A stretch of 64,000 nt of DNA from Bolinopsis microptera (lineage: Eukaryota; Ctenophora; Tentaculata; Lobata; Bolinopsidae). The stretch covers positions 24,827,799 to 24,891,798 of the forward strand of contig NC_087072.1 in NCBI RefSeq assembly GCF_026151205.1, in the 5' to 3' direction. A program made the translations under genes and the position numbers. The notes beneath the pieces were generated by a model, which had not been told where the DNA came from, did no database searches, and was given only the letters and a program-made list of their open reading frames with translations. Below, one piece after another: positions 42,482-53,256 of the stretch (its first letter is position 1; each line of letters begins with the position of its first letter).

Positions 42482-43026
42482 ACTCTGTAGATTATCAAAA
42501 GATTTTCAAAGCTTGTGACAAAGTATTGTGAATCAATTAAAGTTTGTTTCTAGATCATCCAACAGTGAGGCACTTTTATATTTAAACATAAATTTAGTAT
42601 AAAATATCATCAATTAATATTATAGGTATGTTAAAATTGAAATAGAATATATTTAAAACATCATTTATCTGCTCTCCAGAACAATCCATACGTGAAACGT
42701 TCAACAACATAATATCTCAATTACCTCTATTTGATTAATTCATTTAAGTAGGTAGAGATTACATCGTTGCAAAGTATGGCCAAATATAGCCGGGTTAAAA
42801 CTAGGTTACAAATATTTAAAACAATTTTAAAATCTTAAATAATTTTAAAATATGTAAACCAATCTATTTAATTAAACAAATAAACAATTTAAAACGATAC
42901 TTAAATTTCAAACTTTGAATAACTCTATGTACTACATCATATTTTTATGATTTTAGGCAGTGAAAAATGCACATTCTAATAATATGTTGATTGTCTACCT
43001 TATAAATCTTGAACACTTCATCAAAT
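42482..43026. other. Spacer downstream of BTB copy 7
   Basis: AT-rich array spacer; no gene. Confidence 0.6.
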
Positions 43027-44540
43027 TTAAGTTTTATCAAACTGTATACATCCGACTCTCAACTTCTTATCGCCATTACTCCATTTAGCAAAGGTGTCAG
43101 ACCAGTCTGTATGGAACTGAAGATGAACGTATTTATCGGTAACTCCATAAAACTGAAGTCTCTCCTTTGGTACTGTGCCTCCTTTTGTATCCTTGGGGCA
43201 CCTCAGAAAATCTTCAGTTAGTGTCGTTGGTGGTAAACGAATGCTATTGTACCAGCTCCAATTATGTAGTGGTGCACACATTTCATTTGAGGGCCCCTCA
43301 AATAGGACATGATACCAAGGGCCTGCATTGCAGTCGTTTCTACACAAGATTCTTAGCTTGATGATAAAATGTTTGGAACTTGTATAAGAGTAATATAAAC
43401 TTTCTATAACATGGTTAGGCCTTTTCCAACTCTTCAGTATTGGAGCTGGTATTGGTTCAGAGTACCCGAGAGCTTTGTACTTATCGTTCAGCATTGTAAT
43501 GTAGTCAGCATCAAACTGGCAAGGTATCAATGACCCAGTTATATTACAAAACACATCCTCATCTGGCATTTTCTCAATAACCCAAGCAATCATTATTTCA
43601 GAGTAAACAAAGTGTTGCGACGGGGAGTCAAACAACTTCTGGGAGTCTTTCAACTGGTCAGGAGTCATGCCTTTCCAAAGCTTATCCTTAACAATAGCAT
43701 CAGCGAGACAGGTAGCACCCATTGGGATGTACTCGGGAACATTGCAAAAGATGGACTCTGAATGCAAATAGATCGACAACACCTTGTCTTTAAATGTTGT
43801 ATGATCATTAATTATTTTCGTATCACTTTTAGCAGCAGAAGAATTTATTTTTGAACTACACTGCGGAGACTTTTTAGGGGTAGTCTGCTAAGTTTATCAA
43901 CATTTTTACAGAGAATTGGAAGAACAATCCCAACATTTGTATATAAAATTGCTTCCTGAAACAAATCAACAAAAGGAACGATCAATCCACGTGTTTCTAA
44001 TATGAAACTCATGAATTCAATCTGTTTATCATGATCTGGATCACTCTTTAACTCAAAAAGATCTTGAACAGCACCAGGACCAACCATCTTGAGGTAAATA
44101 ACTATGGAGGTAAAAACATCCGCCGGTAAAGTCCAATCACATAGTTTGGCAAACTTTGATACACTATTGCAAAGCTGGAAAATTTCCGGAACGTTTTCTA
44201 CACTTAGATTGTTCTCAATCCAATCCAGGCACTGCAGGTAAATCTCGTTGATACCAAACTGAACACTGAACTTAATGAGATCCCGGATATTGTCCATGTT
44301 AAGAGCAACCTCAGCTCCGTGAAGAACTAGCAGACAGTCCTGTACGTGAGTGTAGTTGTCTAGGAAGAGTTCGTTGTCCTTAGCAACTAGTTGCAGTAGA
44401 ATATCACTGTGTTGACATAACACTGCTCCACTGCATTCTATAACTTCACTTTTTGTCACCACTTTAACTGTGTGGTTTATCTTATTCTCTTTGTTCAGAA
44501 AGCGGGTGAAGTCTGTTCTAAAGTTTAGCTTCACAGCCAT
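43027..44540 (-). pseudogene. BTB-domain gene, array copy 7, frameshifted
   Basis: The same gene as copy 4 but with one C lost near 43,853 (TTTTTGAACTACA where copies 3, 5 and 6 have TTTTTGCAACTACA). The frame fails about residue 229, leaving a 231-residue product with BTB and part of the helical section. The downstream half is still free of stops in its own frame, so the lesion is young or an assembly error. The C-terminal half has drifted from copy 4 at a few sites and carries KYVHLQFH in place of KDVHLQFH. Confidence 0.75.
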
Positions 44541-45249
44541 GTCTGCTGAGATAGACTTATTAAGTTAAACCGAAATTTATATGGTAAAATTACTGGGGTT
44601 CCAGAATTAGGTGAATTTTATTGAAAATCATGCCGGAAAAGCAGGCCAAAGAAAAGTATTTTTCATTTATGTAACTTCGGAACAGTAAACTCGAATCACT
44701 AAAACAATATCTACAACAGCTGTAGATTATCAAACGATTATCAAACTTGTAACAAATTTTAAAACATTATCAATTAATAATATAGGCATATTAAAATTGA
44801 AATAGAATATATTATTTAAAACATCATTCATCTGCTCTCCAGAACAATCCAAACGTTAGATTTGATTCGATAATGATGTAAACAGGGATTGGCTAGTTAG
44901 AGGCGGTCCGTGTAGGCCTTACACTGTGCTTTCAGCAATACTCATAATATCTCAAATACTGCTATTTGATAGATGCAAAGTAGATATAGATTACATCGTT
45001 GCAAATTATGGCCAAATATATCAGGGATAAAATTAGGTTAAAAATATTTAAAACAAAAATCGTAAATAATTTTGAAACGTGTAAAACAATTTATTAAACA
45101 AATTAATAATTTAAACGATATAAAACATAGTACTTAAATTTCAAACTTAGAATAACTCGATGTACTACATCATATTGCTATCAGCTGAAAATGCACATTC
45201 TAATAATATGTTGATTGTCTACCTTCTAAATCTCAACACCTCATCAAAT
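44541..45249. other. Spacer between BTB copies 7 and 8
   Basis: Near-identical to 37,070-37,778, including the ~70-bp insertion. Confidence 0.65.
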
Positions 45250-46801
45250 TTAAGTTTTATCAAACTGAATACATCCAACTCTCAACTTCTTATCGCCATT
45301 TCTCCATTTAGCAAAGGTGTCAGACCAGTCTGTATGGAACTGAAGATGAACATCTTTATCGGTAGCTCCATAGAACTGAAGTCTCTCCTTTGGTACTGTG
45401 CCTCCTTTTGTATCCTTGGGGCACCTCAGAAAATCTTCAGTTAGTGTCGTTGGTGGTAAACTATTGCTATTGTACCAGCTCCAATTGTGTAGTGGTGCAC
45501 ACATTTCATTGGAGGGCCCCTCAAACAGGACATGATACCAAGGGCCTGCATTGCAGCCGTTTCTACACAAGATTCTTAACTTGATGATAAAATCTTTGGA
45601 ACTTGTATAAGAGTAATATGAACTTTCTATAACATGGTTAGGCTTTTTCCAATTCTTCAGTAAAGGAGCTGGTATTGGTTCAGAGTACCCGAGAGCTCTG
45701 TACTTATCGTTCAGCATTGTAATGTAATCAGCATCAAACTTGCAAGGTATCAATGACCCAGTTATGTTATCAAACACACCCCCATCTGGCATTTTCTCAA
45801 TAACCCAAGCAATCATTATTTCCGAGTAAATGAAGTGTTGCGACGGGGACTCAAACAACTTCTGTGAGTCTTTCAACTGGACGGGAGTCATGCCTTTCCA
45901 AAGCTTATCCTTAACAATAGCATCAGCGAGACAGGTAGTACCCATTGGGATGTACTGAACATCGCAAAAGATGGACTCTGAATGCAAATACATCGACAAC
46001 ACCTTAAGGTGTTGTCGATGTATTTGCATTCAGACAAGGTACCTTGTCTTTAAATGTTGTATGATCATTAATTATTTTCGTATCACTTTTAGCAGCAGAA
46101 GAATTTATTTTTGCAACTACACTGCGGAGACTTTTTAGGGGTAGTCTATTGAGTTTATCAACATTTTTACAGAGAATTGGAAGAACAATCCCAACATTTG
46201 TATATGAAATTGCTTCCTGAAACAAATCAACAAAAGGAACGATCAATCCACGTGATTCTAATATGAATCTCAGGAATTCGATCTGTTTATCATGATCTGG
46301 ATCACTCTTTAACTCAAAAAGATCTTGAACAGCACCAGGACCAACCATTTTGAGGTAGATAACTATGGAGGTAAAAACATCCACCGGTAAACTCCAATCA
46401 CATAGTTTGGCAAACTTTGATACACTATTGCAAAGCTGGAAAATTTCCGGAACGTTTTCTACACTTAGATTGTTCTCAATCCAATCCAGGCACTGCAGGT
46501 AAATCTCGTTGATACCAAACTGTACACTGAACTTCGTGAGATCCAGGATATTGTCCATGTTAAGAGCAACCTCAGCTCCGTGAAGAACTAGCAGACAGTC
46601 CTGTACGTGAGTGTAGTTGTCTAGGAAGAGTTCGTTGTCCTTAGCAACTAGTTGCAGTAGAATATCACTGTGTTGACATAACACTGCTCCACTGCATTCT
46701 ATCACTTCACTTTTTGTCACCACTTTTATTGTGTGGTTTATCTTATTCTCTGCTTTTAAAAGGCTCGAGAAGTCTGTTCTGAAGCACAACTTCACTGCCA
46801 T
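45250..46801 (-). pseudogene. BTB-domain gene, array copy 8, broken by a 40-nt templated insertion
   Basis: The start at 46801 gives MAVKLCFRTDFSSLLKAEN, an N-terminus unlike the other type B copies, before the shared BTB tract. The upstream sequence is also private (ACCTCCGCAG before the ATG). A 40-nt insertion at ~46,006-46,045 shifts the frame near residue 252. The part after it is otherwise intact. The window before LRILCRNGC matches the copy 4/7 type, while other sites (PDGGVFDN) match copy 5, so the gene is a mosaic. Confidence 0.75.
45977..46034. repeat. 58-bp perfect palindrome inside BTB copy 8
   Basis: 29-bp arms (TCTGAATGCAAATACATCGA onward and its complement) meet at AACACCTT/AAGGTGTT between 46005 and 46006. 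A second, 18-bp palindrome (AGACAAGGTACCTTGTCT, 46032-46049) overlaps its end. Confidence 0.95.
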
Positions 46802-47540
46802 ATTCCTGCGGAGGTAATACATATGTTACTCAATGACATAAAATGTGACTTATGCAGAAATAATAATCATGTTGATATGTCGTTATGTTGGCATGAGCTT
46901 AAACTAAACTTTGTAGAGAAGCACAATTTTAATTAAATCTTGTTTTTTAAATATCAATTAATTTCAGATACTCAATTTAAACCATGATTCAATTCAGATG
47001 ATAAAATGCCAATTGATATAACAGCTGTAAGATATAAACAAGGCCAAGATTTACAAAAGAGAATTTTTCTTAAATGTTTTGTTAATATTACTGTAAAATT
47101 CGTTCAAAGCTTAATAATAAATAGACTAAGATAAATAAAGTCAAATATGATATAAACAAGGTCAAGATTTACAAAAGAAATTGTTGTTAAATGATTTGTT
47201 AATATTACTTTAAAAGTATAAAATTCGTTCAAAGCTTAATAAATAGACTAAAATAAATAAAGTCAAATATAATGTTAAATTAGCACTTGAATAGCAAATA
47301 TTTGATATCGTATCAACAAATCGATATATATAATATAAAAGAATCCATCAGTTCATCCAATTCAACAAAATAACTAAAAGCGACGAAAAAGAAAAAATCG
47401 ATAGGATAAAATTAATGTTTTAAAGGGTGACATAAATTACTGCTACTAGTAACACTCTTTAGCTTATTTTGTATTATCCCATAGGTTACATATTTTAGAA
47501 GTCAATCAATTTACACCCAATCTGCTAAACAAAATGTGCA
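46802..47540. other. Region between BTB copy 8 and the NERD-helicase gene
   Basis: AT-rich. It includes a two-copy ~118-bp tandem duplication (47031-47148 and 47149-47270; unit starts GATATAAACAAGG). No coding signal. Confidence 0.6.
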
Positions 47541-49877
47541 TCAACTCCCAACTTGTTGTAAAGTCTGGTCTTCCTTTGCTGTATCTCCGTGTCTGGTATC
47601 AATACTGACTGTTTTTACATACGGATATAACAAGCTACGTATTTCATGGAACAATCTGCCCGGTTCGCTATCTGTGCTAATCAGGACTATTGAGCATGCA
47701 ACTCTCGCCCTTGAGATTGCAGCAAACAAATGAGCAAAGATGTTAATCAAAGCTTGCAAATCGTATTTCTCATAATTTAAGGTATCAGCCACAAGATAAC
47801 ATGACACATCTAAAACCAATACAGCACATGAAAATTCTAAAGAGTTGAAATACTTTACATTATTTGCACGAACATAATCACTATATACACCCTCAGGGAA
47901 GGCCAATGCTAATATTTTTTCCCTAAACTCCCAAAATATCATTTCACCGCTACCAGGACTTTCGACATCAGCAACATACTGAGAATGTATATAAAGAGGG
48001 ATAACGGCTATCTTTCTGGAGTGACTTTCAGTAGTGGCTTGAAGGGACCAGAACATGGACTTCACCTCATTCTGAATAATTTCAGTTGTTGTATCTGAAT
48101 ATGGTTGGTTTTCTGAGATGCAGAAGAGATGGGGAGAAGGTCCATAGATGTAATGAGAAATTTGTTGAGGAGGAAGAAGTTTCAGTAATGATTTCCCATC
48201 AAAGTTTCGACCAATCGTTTCCAAAATTTTGTCCCTGATTTCCTTCAAAATCATCCCAATATTAAAGCTATTCCTCATATTTGCAGATAAAAGAAATGTC
48301 TGATTATGTAAGCTACCTTCACGATCCAATGCAGCTATGTAGCGACAAACTTCTGCGATCAGTTCTCTTGTGCCCCATAACCGATATTGCGTGATCTGCA
48401 GAAGATCGCTGCCAATCCATAGTACCCTGTTGGATTCACTTGGTTTGCTAAACAGCTGGAAAAGGAAATCAGCAAGCGGCACCACATCATTACTTGAAAT
48501 AGGATGAGTCCATCCACCCAAATTTGTCTGGAAACTAATTGTGTGGAAAATAGTCTGAGAAATACTATTCTGAAAATCATCACAAAATATATGTGATGAT
48601 CTCTTAGTTGCTAGTGTCTCTAGGAAGCTTCTTTGAATCAACTTCAAATTCTCCGGCGGTATGAACTGATATATTCTTCTATAGAGTAGAAAGTTTGGTC
48701 GGGTGAATATGATCAACGTTTCCTTCAAGTTCTCCATCATCTCATTAAAGAGGATAGGGCAGCCACCTTGACCGCTAATAACCGTTACTAAATCAACTGT
48801 TCTTGTTGTAGCTGTTTTAAACATTTGTACTAAATTCGTCAGTTCTTGTGCATGATCATTCCATGGCAACAAAACAAAAACATGTTCATCTTCTTCAATG
48901 CATTTCAATATCCTAGCATACATTATCAAAGTTTTACCAGCACTTGCAGGGCCATTAACGAAGACATGAGGGCTAGCAGAAAGGATTTGTTCTTGATCCT
49001 TCGTGATGTACTGGATATTTTGCAAGCATTTTTTGAAAATGTTTTTGTACGGCCTCGGAATACTTACTAAATCCTCGGATCTTTTGTCTGCTTTACAATA
49101 AATGGTTTGATTTAGTAAACTATCATCTATTTCATTGATCATATTCCCGAAAATATTCCAGTAAGTTTTCTTTTCTTTGAGATTCCCTATATTCTTGTTA
49201 ATCTGATGATTATTGATCCACAATCCAACGAGAAGTGCATGAATACTAGAGCAAGAGGGGTTACTAGTTTCCTCGACAACACTGCTTATCTTACCATTTA
49301 TATCCTGTAGATCGTCTTCCCATAAGAAATGCATGTGTTCCCCGATGTGGCTTTTAAACGGAAAATGATCCTTCTTGATCAATGGGAAAGCACAAAACTT
49401 TTTTATGTTGAGTTTAACACCGAGAAAATGAGCAACTCCGTCTAAAAACAATGCAAACTTTTTCAACTGCTTAGATGCGTCAATAACGGATCTATTGTAA
49501 CCCTTTTCTGATAAAGGGTTCTTGACCTCTATACACACCACAGAGCCATTAGGAATTACAATTAAAAAGTCGTGTTCCCCGTACTGCCCTTGATCTGCTC
49601 CATTCACATAAAAGTTCCACTGATCTGTAGTATAAGTAAATCCATGCAAAACAGTAACTCTTTGATCCGATCTTTCTAGAGCAAAATATATTGTACTCTC
49701 AGCATTCATGTCAATCCTCTGTGAATCAAAAACCTTTTTCTTCTTAACCTTCAGGTTGTCCTCAGTGTACTTCTCCACAAATCTTTGCCCGAAAGCAGGG
49801 GGAAGCATAAGAGGTTGTATTACATTCCCGATGACGCTATTATAGGAATCAAGCAATGTTTCCCCATCAAATATCAT
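47541..49877 (-). CDS. NERD-type nuclease / superfamily 1 helicase-like protein
   Basis: The frame is 815 codons from 49988, but the first ~12 residues are read from an (AAAT)n tract at the 3' end of the neighbouring LINE. Met38 (49877) is the better start, giving ~778 residues. Numbering below is from 49988. A PD-(D/E)XK core of NERD type is seen: E97, GEHD (D140) and the E-x-K signature CIEVKNP (E154, K156). Then come a Walker A (GPASAGKT, 346-353), a Walker-B-like FCDDFQ (468-473), motif III-like IGSDLLQ (~525), LSANMRNS (~567), motif V-like NSLEFSCAVLVL (~715) and motif VI-like AAISRARVACSIV (756-768). Nuclease-helicase fusions of this layout occur in DNA repair and antiviral proteins. 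It lies on the same strand as the BTB genes. The product family name is not known to me. Confidence 0.7.
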   Translation of the reverse strand: MIFDGETLLDSYNSVIGNVIQPLMLPPAFGQRFVEKYTEDNLKVKKKKVFDSQRIDMNAESTIYFALERSDQRVTVLHGFTYTTDQWNFYVNGADQGQYGEHDFLIVIPNGSVVCIEVKNPLSEKGYNRSVIDASKQLKKFALFLDGVAHFLGVKLNIKKFCAFPLIKKDHFPFKSHIGEHMHFLWEDDLQDINGKISSVVEETSNPSCSSIHALLVGLWINNHQINKNIGNLKEKKTYWNIFGNMINEIDDSLLNQTIYCKADKRSEDLVSIPRPYKNIFKKCLQNIQYITKDQEQILSASPHVFVNGPASAGKTLIMYARILKCIEEDEHVFVLLPWNDHAQELTNLVQMFKTATTRTVDLVTVISGQGGCPILFNEMMENLKETLIIFTRPNFLLYRRIYQFIPPENLKLIQRSFLETLATKRSSHIFCDDFQNSISQTIFHTISFQTNLGGWTHPISSNDVVPLADFLFQLFSKPSESNRVLWIGSDLLQITQYRLWGTRELIAEVCRYIAALDREGSLHNQTFLLSANMRNSFNIGMILKEIRDKILETIGRNFDGKSLLKLLPPQQISHYIYGPSPHLFCISENQPYSDTTTEIIQNEVKSMFWSLQATTESHSRKIAVIPLYIHSQYVADVESPGSGEMIFWEFREKILALAFPEGVYSDYVRANNVKYFNSLEFSCAVLVLDVSCYLVADTLNYEKYDLQALINIFAHLFAAISRARVACSIVLISTDSEPGRLFHEIRSLLYPYVKTVSIDTRHGDTAKEDQTLQQVGS

Positions 49878-49966
49878 ATCTTCAGCAAGACAAGGAGGAG
49901 TCCCTGTTGCTTTGTCGCCAAGTAGCTGGGATGAGGACGATGATGTAGCACATTCCCCACATATAA

Positions 49967-49982
49967 ATAAATAAATAAATTC
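49967..49982 (-). repeat. (AAAT)n tract at the CR1/L2-like LINE 3' end
   Basis: Read on the minus strand this is (ATTT)n following AATAAATG, the usual microsatellite ending of CR1/L2-type LINEs. It probably marks the insertion edge. Confidence 0.6.
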
Positions 49983-50160
49983 TAACATTTATTACACGCT
50001 TCGACATTAAAATATACCCAACAAAGATGTACATTAAAGTCATTCAAGCGAGACTTAGTGTTAAATAGCAAGATTATGGACTTTTTAAACAGTTCAGATT
50101 TTATGAACAAATATTTGTATGAAGTTACCAAAATTATGCACTTTCATATCAGTTCAGACA

Positions 50161-52671
50161 TTATGGACAAATATTAGAAATATTATCAAAAGCTAGTTGG
50201 AAATAAAACGTCTTTAGGGCATTTTTAAAACATTCTACAGATGATAATGATCTCACTGAGTAGGGTAGTTCATTCCAAATTTTTGGTCCACAAAACATAA
50301 ATGCAGCACCTGTTCGTCTGAAATGAGGAGCAGGAGGAACTTTCAACAAATAAAAGTCATCATCTAGTCTGGAACTTTGTCTTCGTACTTCCCTTAGATT
50401 GACGTGTCCTTGTAAGTACTGAGGGGCTATGTTATTAAGACACTTGAAGACCAGAAGTGATATATATTTATTTAACTTAATTCTGAACCGAACAGGCAGA
50501 AAGTGGAGCTTTTTGAGGTAAGGCATGATAGGTTCACGTATCTTTTTTCCGTAAAGACCAAAGATAAATCTAGCAGCATTGTTCTGTATCTTTTGTAGCT
50601 TATGAAGATTCTTTTCTGTTATTCCATAATAGACTGAGTTGCAGTAGTCTATGAAACAGAGGATATTGGAGTGAACTAACTGAACTTTTAGGTCATGGGA
50701 AAGCTTCGAACCGATTCTTGCTAAGTCCCTTTGATTCAAATAACATACTTTGGAGACAGCATTTATTTGAGAGTCCAAATTCATTTGGTGATCGAAAAGG
50801 AATCCCAGGTTCTTGGCCTTGCTAACAGGGCAGATTGAGAGGTCTCCTAAATCCATTGTCTGGATTGGGCTGACATATGGTCCTATATCAATGAACTCTG
50901 TTTTTTCATCATTCAGTTTTAGGAAGTTAACTGTCATCCATTGCTTTATCTCCAGAAAGAAATTTTTCACAGCTGTTAAATCAGGATTAGAACTGTGAAC
51001 ATCAAAAGTAAAGTACACCTGTGTGTCATCTGCATACAAATGTATCGAGAAACCATATTTTGTGACAATTTCTTCAAGATCTCTGGTATACAATATGAAC
51101 AGTAGTGGTCCTAAAATGGATCCTTGAGGTACACCAATATCCAGATAGCCTTCAGAAGATGTGGCTTTTTTTACTTTAACCTTGAATGTGCGATTATTAA
51201 GGTAACATTGTAACCAGCTGAGTGCTAGTTCTGTAATACCATACGCATTCTTGAGTTTCGTAAGAAGGAGGTTATGGTTTATGGTGTCGAAAGCAGCTGA
51301 TAGATCTAAGAGTAGAAGCACAACATTCGATTTGCTGTCAATCATCATTAGAATATCATTATGTATTTTGGTAACTGCAGTTTCACAACTATGGAATTTT
51401 CTATAGCCTGATTGATATAATGGGGAAAACAGGTTGTTGACATCAGCATATTCATTTAATTGGCAATGAACTACTTTTTCTAGTATTTTGGACAGATAAG
51501 TTAGATTGCTAATCGGTCGATAGTTTTTCAGCTCATCAACATCTAAGGTAGGTTTCTTGAGTCCAGGCCTAATAGATGCTTCTTTTAGGGCAGATGGAAA
51601 CTTTCCGACTCTTAGTGATTCATTCACGATGTAATGGATGATTGGGAGAAGCTCGGGTAAGCAGTTCTTGAAGAGCCACATTGGTATGACATCGAGTACG
51701 CTTGATTTATTGGGAAGACTCTTAATTAAGGTTTCAAGGTCTGATAATGAGACTTCCTTAAACTGATTAAGTCTACACTTTGCATTATCTATCGAAGTAG
51801 AGTCCTTGGTACCTTGACCGTTTAGGGAAGTGTTTTGAATTTCCTTCTCAATATTAGAGTAAATGGTCTTTACTTTTTGATCGAAGAAAGTCTTGAGTTT
51901 GGCAGCCACTTCGATATCTTCACCATTTGGCAATTTGTTGGAGCCATATTCCTTATCTAAAAGTTCATTTATGACTTTATAGGTCCCTTTCGAGTCTCCT
52001 TTGCAAGAACTGAGCTGTTTATCATAGTAGCCATCCCTAGCTCGATTGATAGTGATTTCTGCGTCAACACATTTTTCAAAATGAGTAGTTTTAAACTCAT
52101 CATTCTCTGGATACTTTTTGGCTTTTCGTTTTGCCCTTCTCCTCTCTCTGACAGCAATTTGACATTTATTATCCCAAAAATCAGACTTTTCAACAGTAAA
52201 TCGTTTCGTAATAAGTGGGGCATGTTTGTCTAGCACCTGTTCAAGGACATTTTGATAAAGGTTCACAGCCTCGTCTAAGGATTGATATTCAGAAAGGTTA
52301 AGCTCTGAACAAAACAGATCTTCCCTGAACTTATCGATGTCAATTTTGCTTAGCTCTCTGACATCTTTTTCTTCATATGTACGAGCTTTATGAAGATCGA
52401 ATGTGACTGGGACCTGAAAACTTACTAGATAGTGATCAGAGCTGGTTCCAGTGCTTGTCTCTACCATCATATCTGTTACAGACAATGAGTCACTTACACA
52501 GCCTAGAGTAAATAACAAGTCCAGTGTCCCGCCGGAGATGTGAGTAGGAGAGTCGACATGCTGAAGGAAGCCTTTGCTCTCACAAAGAGCAATAAAGTTC
52601 TGGGCAACATTATTGTATATGTCTTCAACATGGAAATTAAAGTCACATGGTAACTCTTTACATTTCATCAT
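50161..52671 (-). CDS. CR1/L2-like LINE ORF2 protein, partial
   Basis: 836 uninterrupted codons. The first ~85 are the C-terminal part of the APE-type endonuclease (CDFNFHVED, then SSDHYLVSF). RT spans ~320-620 with RPISNLTYLSKILEKVV, LLLDLSAAFDTINHN, GVPQGSILGPLLFILY (~513) and LYADDTQVYF (~546). The C-terminal region carries the CR1/L2 hallmark CGPKIWNELPYSVRSL. The N-terminal half of the endonuclease and any ORF1 are missing, so the copy cannot move by itself. The absence of stops implies recent arrival. The ATG at 52671 is simply the first in frame after the truncation. Confidence 0.87.
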   Translation of the reverse strand: MMKCKELPCDFNFHVEDIYNNVAQNFIALCESKGFLQHVDSPTHISGGTLDLLFTLGCVSDSLSVTDMMVETSTGTSSDHYLVSFQVPVTFDLHKARTYEEKDVRELSKIDIDKFREDLFCSELNLSEYQSLDEAVNLYQNVLEQVLDKHAPLITKRFTVEKSDFWDNKCQIAVRERRRAKRKAKKYPENDEFKTTHFEKCVDAEITINRARDGYYDKQLSSCKGDSKGTYKVINELLDKEYGSNKLPNGEDIEVAAKLKTFFDQKVKTIYSNIEKEIQNTSLNGQGTKDSTSIDNAKCRLNQFKEVSLSDLETLIKSLPNKSSVLDVIPMWLFKNCLPELLPIIHYIVNESLRVGKFPSALKEASIRPGLKKPTLDVDELKNYRPISNLTYLSKILEKVVHCQLNEYADVNNLFSPLYQSGYRKFHSCETAVTKIHNDILMMIDSKSNVVLLLLDLSAAFDTINHNLLLTKLKNAYGITELALSWLQCYLNNRTFKVKVKKATSSEGYLDIGVPQGSILGPLLFILYTRDLEEIVTKYGFSIHLYADDTQVYFTFDVHSSNPDLTAVKNFFLEIKQWMTVNFLKLNDEKTEFIDIGPYVSPIQTMDLGDLSICPVSKAKNLGFLFDHQMNLDSQINAVSKVCYLNQRDLARIGSKLSHDLKVQLVHSNILCFIDYCNSVYYGITEKNLHKLQKIQNNAARFIFGLYGKKIREPIMPYLKKLHFLPVRFRIKLNKYISLLVFKCLNNIAPQYLQGHVNLREVRRQSSRLDDDFYLLKVPPAPHFRRTGAAFMFCGPKIWNELPYSVRSLSSVECFKNALKTFYFQLAFDNISNICP

Positions 52672-52690
52672 TTCAACTACCTGAATAATT

Positions 52691-53256
52691 AATCATAGTC
52701 AGAATTAAAATACGGTGGATAAATATCTGGCAGTATGCTTGGTGACAGCAACTAAAGATTGATTAAATTTTAAATTGGCATAGGTTTAATCTTTACATCC
52801 GAAATGAATCGACAAATAATACAACACTATGACACTCCTAAATATCGCCGCCCTCAACTACTTACGATTTAGTTTGGCTCACAAAATGAAAGAATATAAC
52901 CCAATATAATGATCCAAGATTGATAATTGAATATCATAACATGACAATGATGACATTTAAATTTGAACATACTAACATATTTGGCGATATAATTTGTTTA
53001 AAACCTTGATCGAATCATTCATTAAACAGTTGTGTATAACAGCATGAATAATTAAGATTATGCTAAATAAATAAATGAATCGGAACATGAATTAATGTAT
53101 ATATTATCTCTCATTTATTATTTTATATAAAACAGTGTTATATAATATACAGCTATAAAGATAAAAAGGTAACTATGTTACCACGAGATTTAGCAGACAT
53201 GACAATCATATTATATAGCTGGAAAATATCCTTTTTTTGTATGATATATTATATTT
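52691..53256. other. Spacer between LINE and BTB copy 9
   Basis: AT-rich; no repeat of the array spacer type and no coding signal noticed. Confidence 0.4.

Larger units (their letters stand above)
49967..52690 (-). mobile_element. CR1/L2-like LINE, 5'-truncated
   Basis: Begins within the endonuclease domain and runs through the end of ORF2, a ~180-bp 3' UTR and the (ATTT)n tail. The 3' UTR holds an imperfect duplication of CAGTTCAGA..TTATG.ACAAATATT. The 5' edge is placed only approximately, where coding similarity ends. It is inserted between the NERD-helicase gene and BTB copy 9. Confidence 0.8.
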
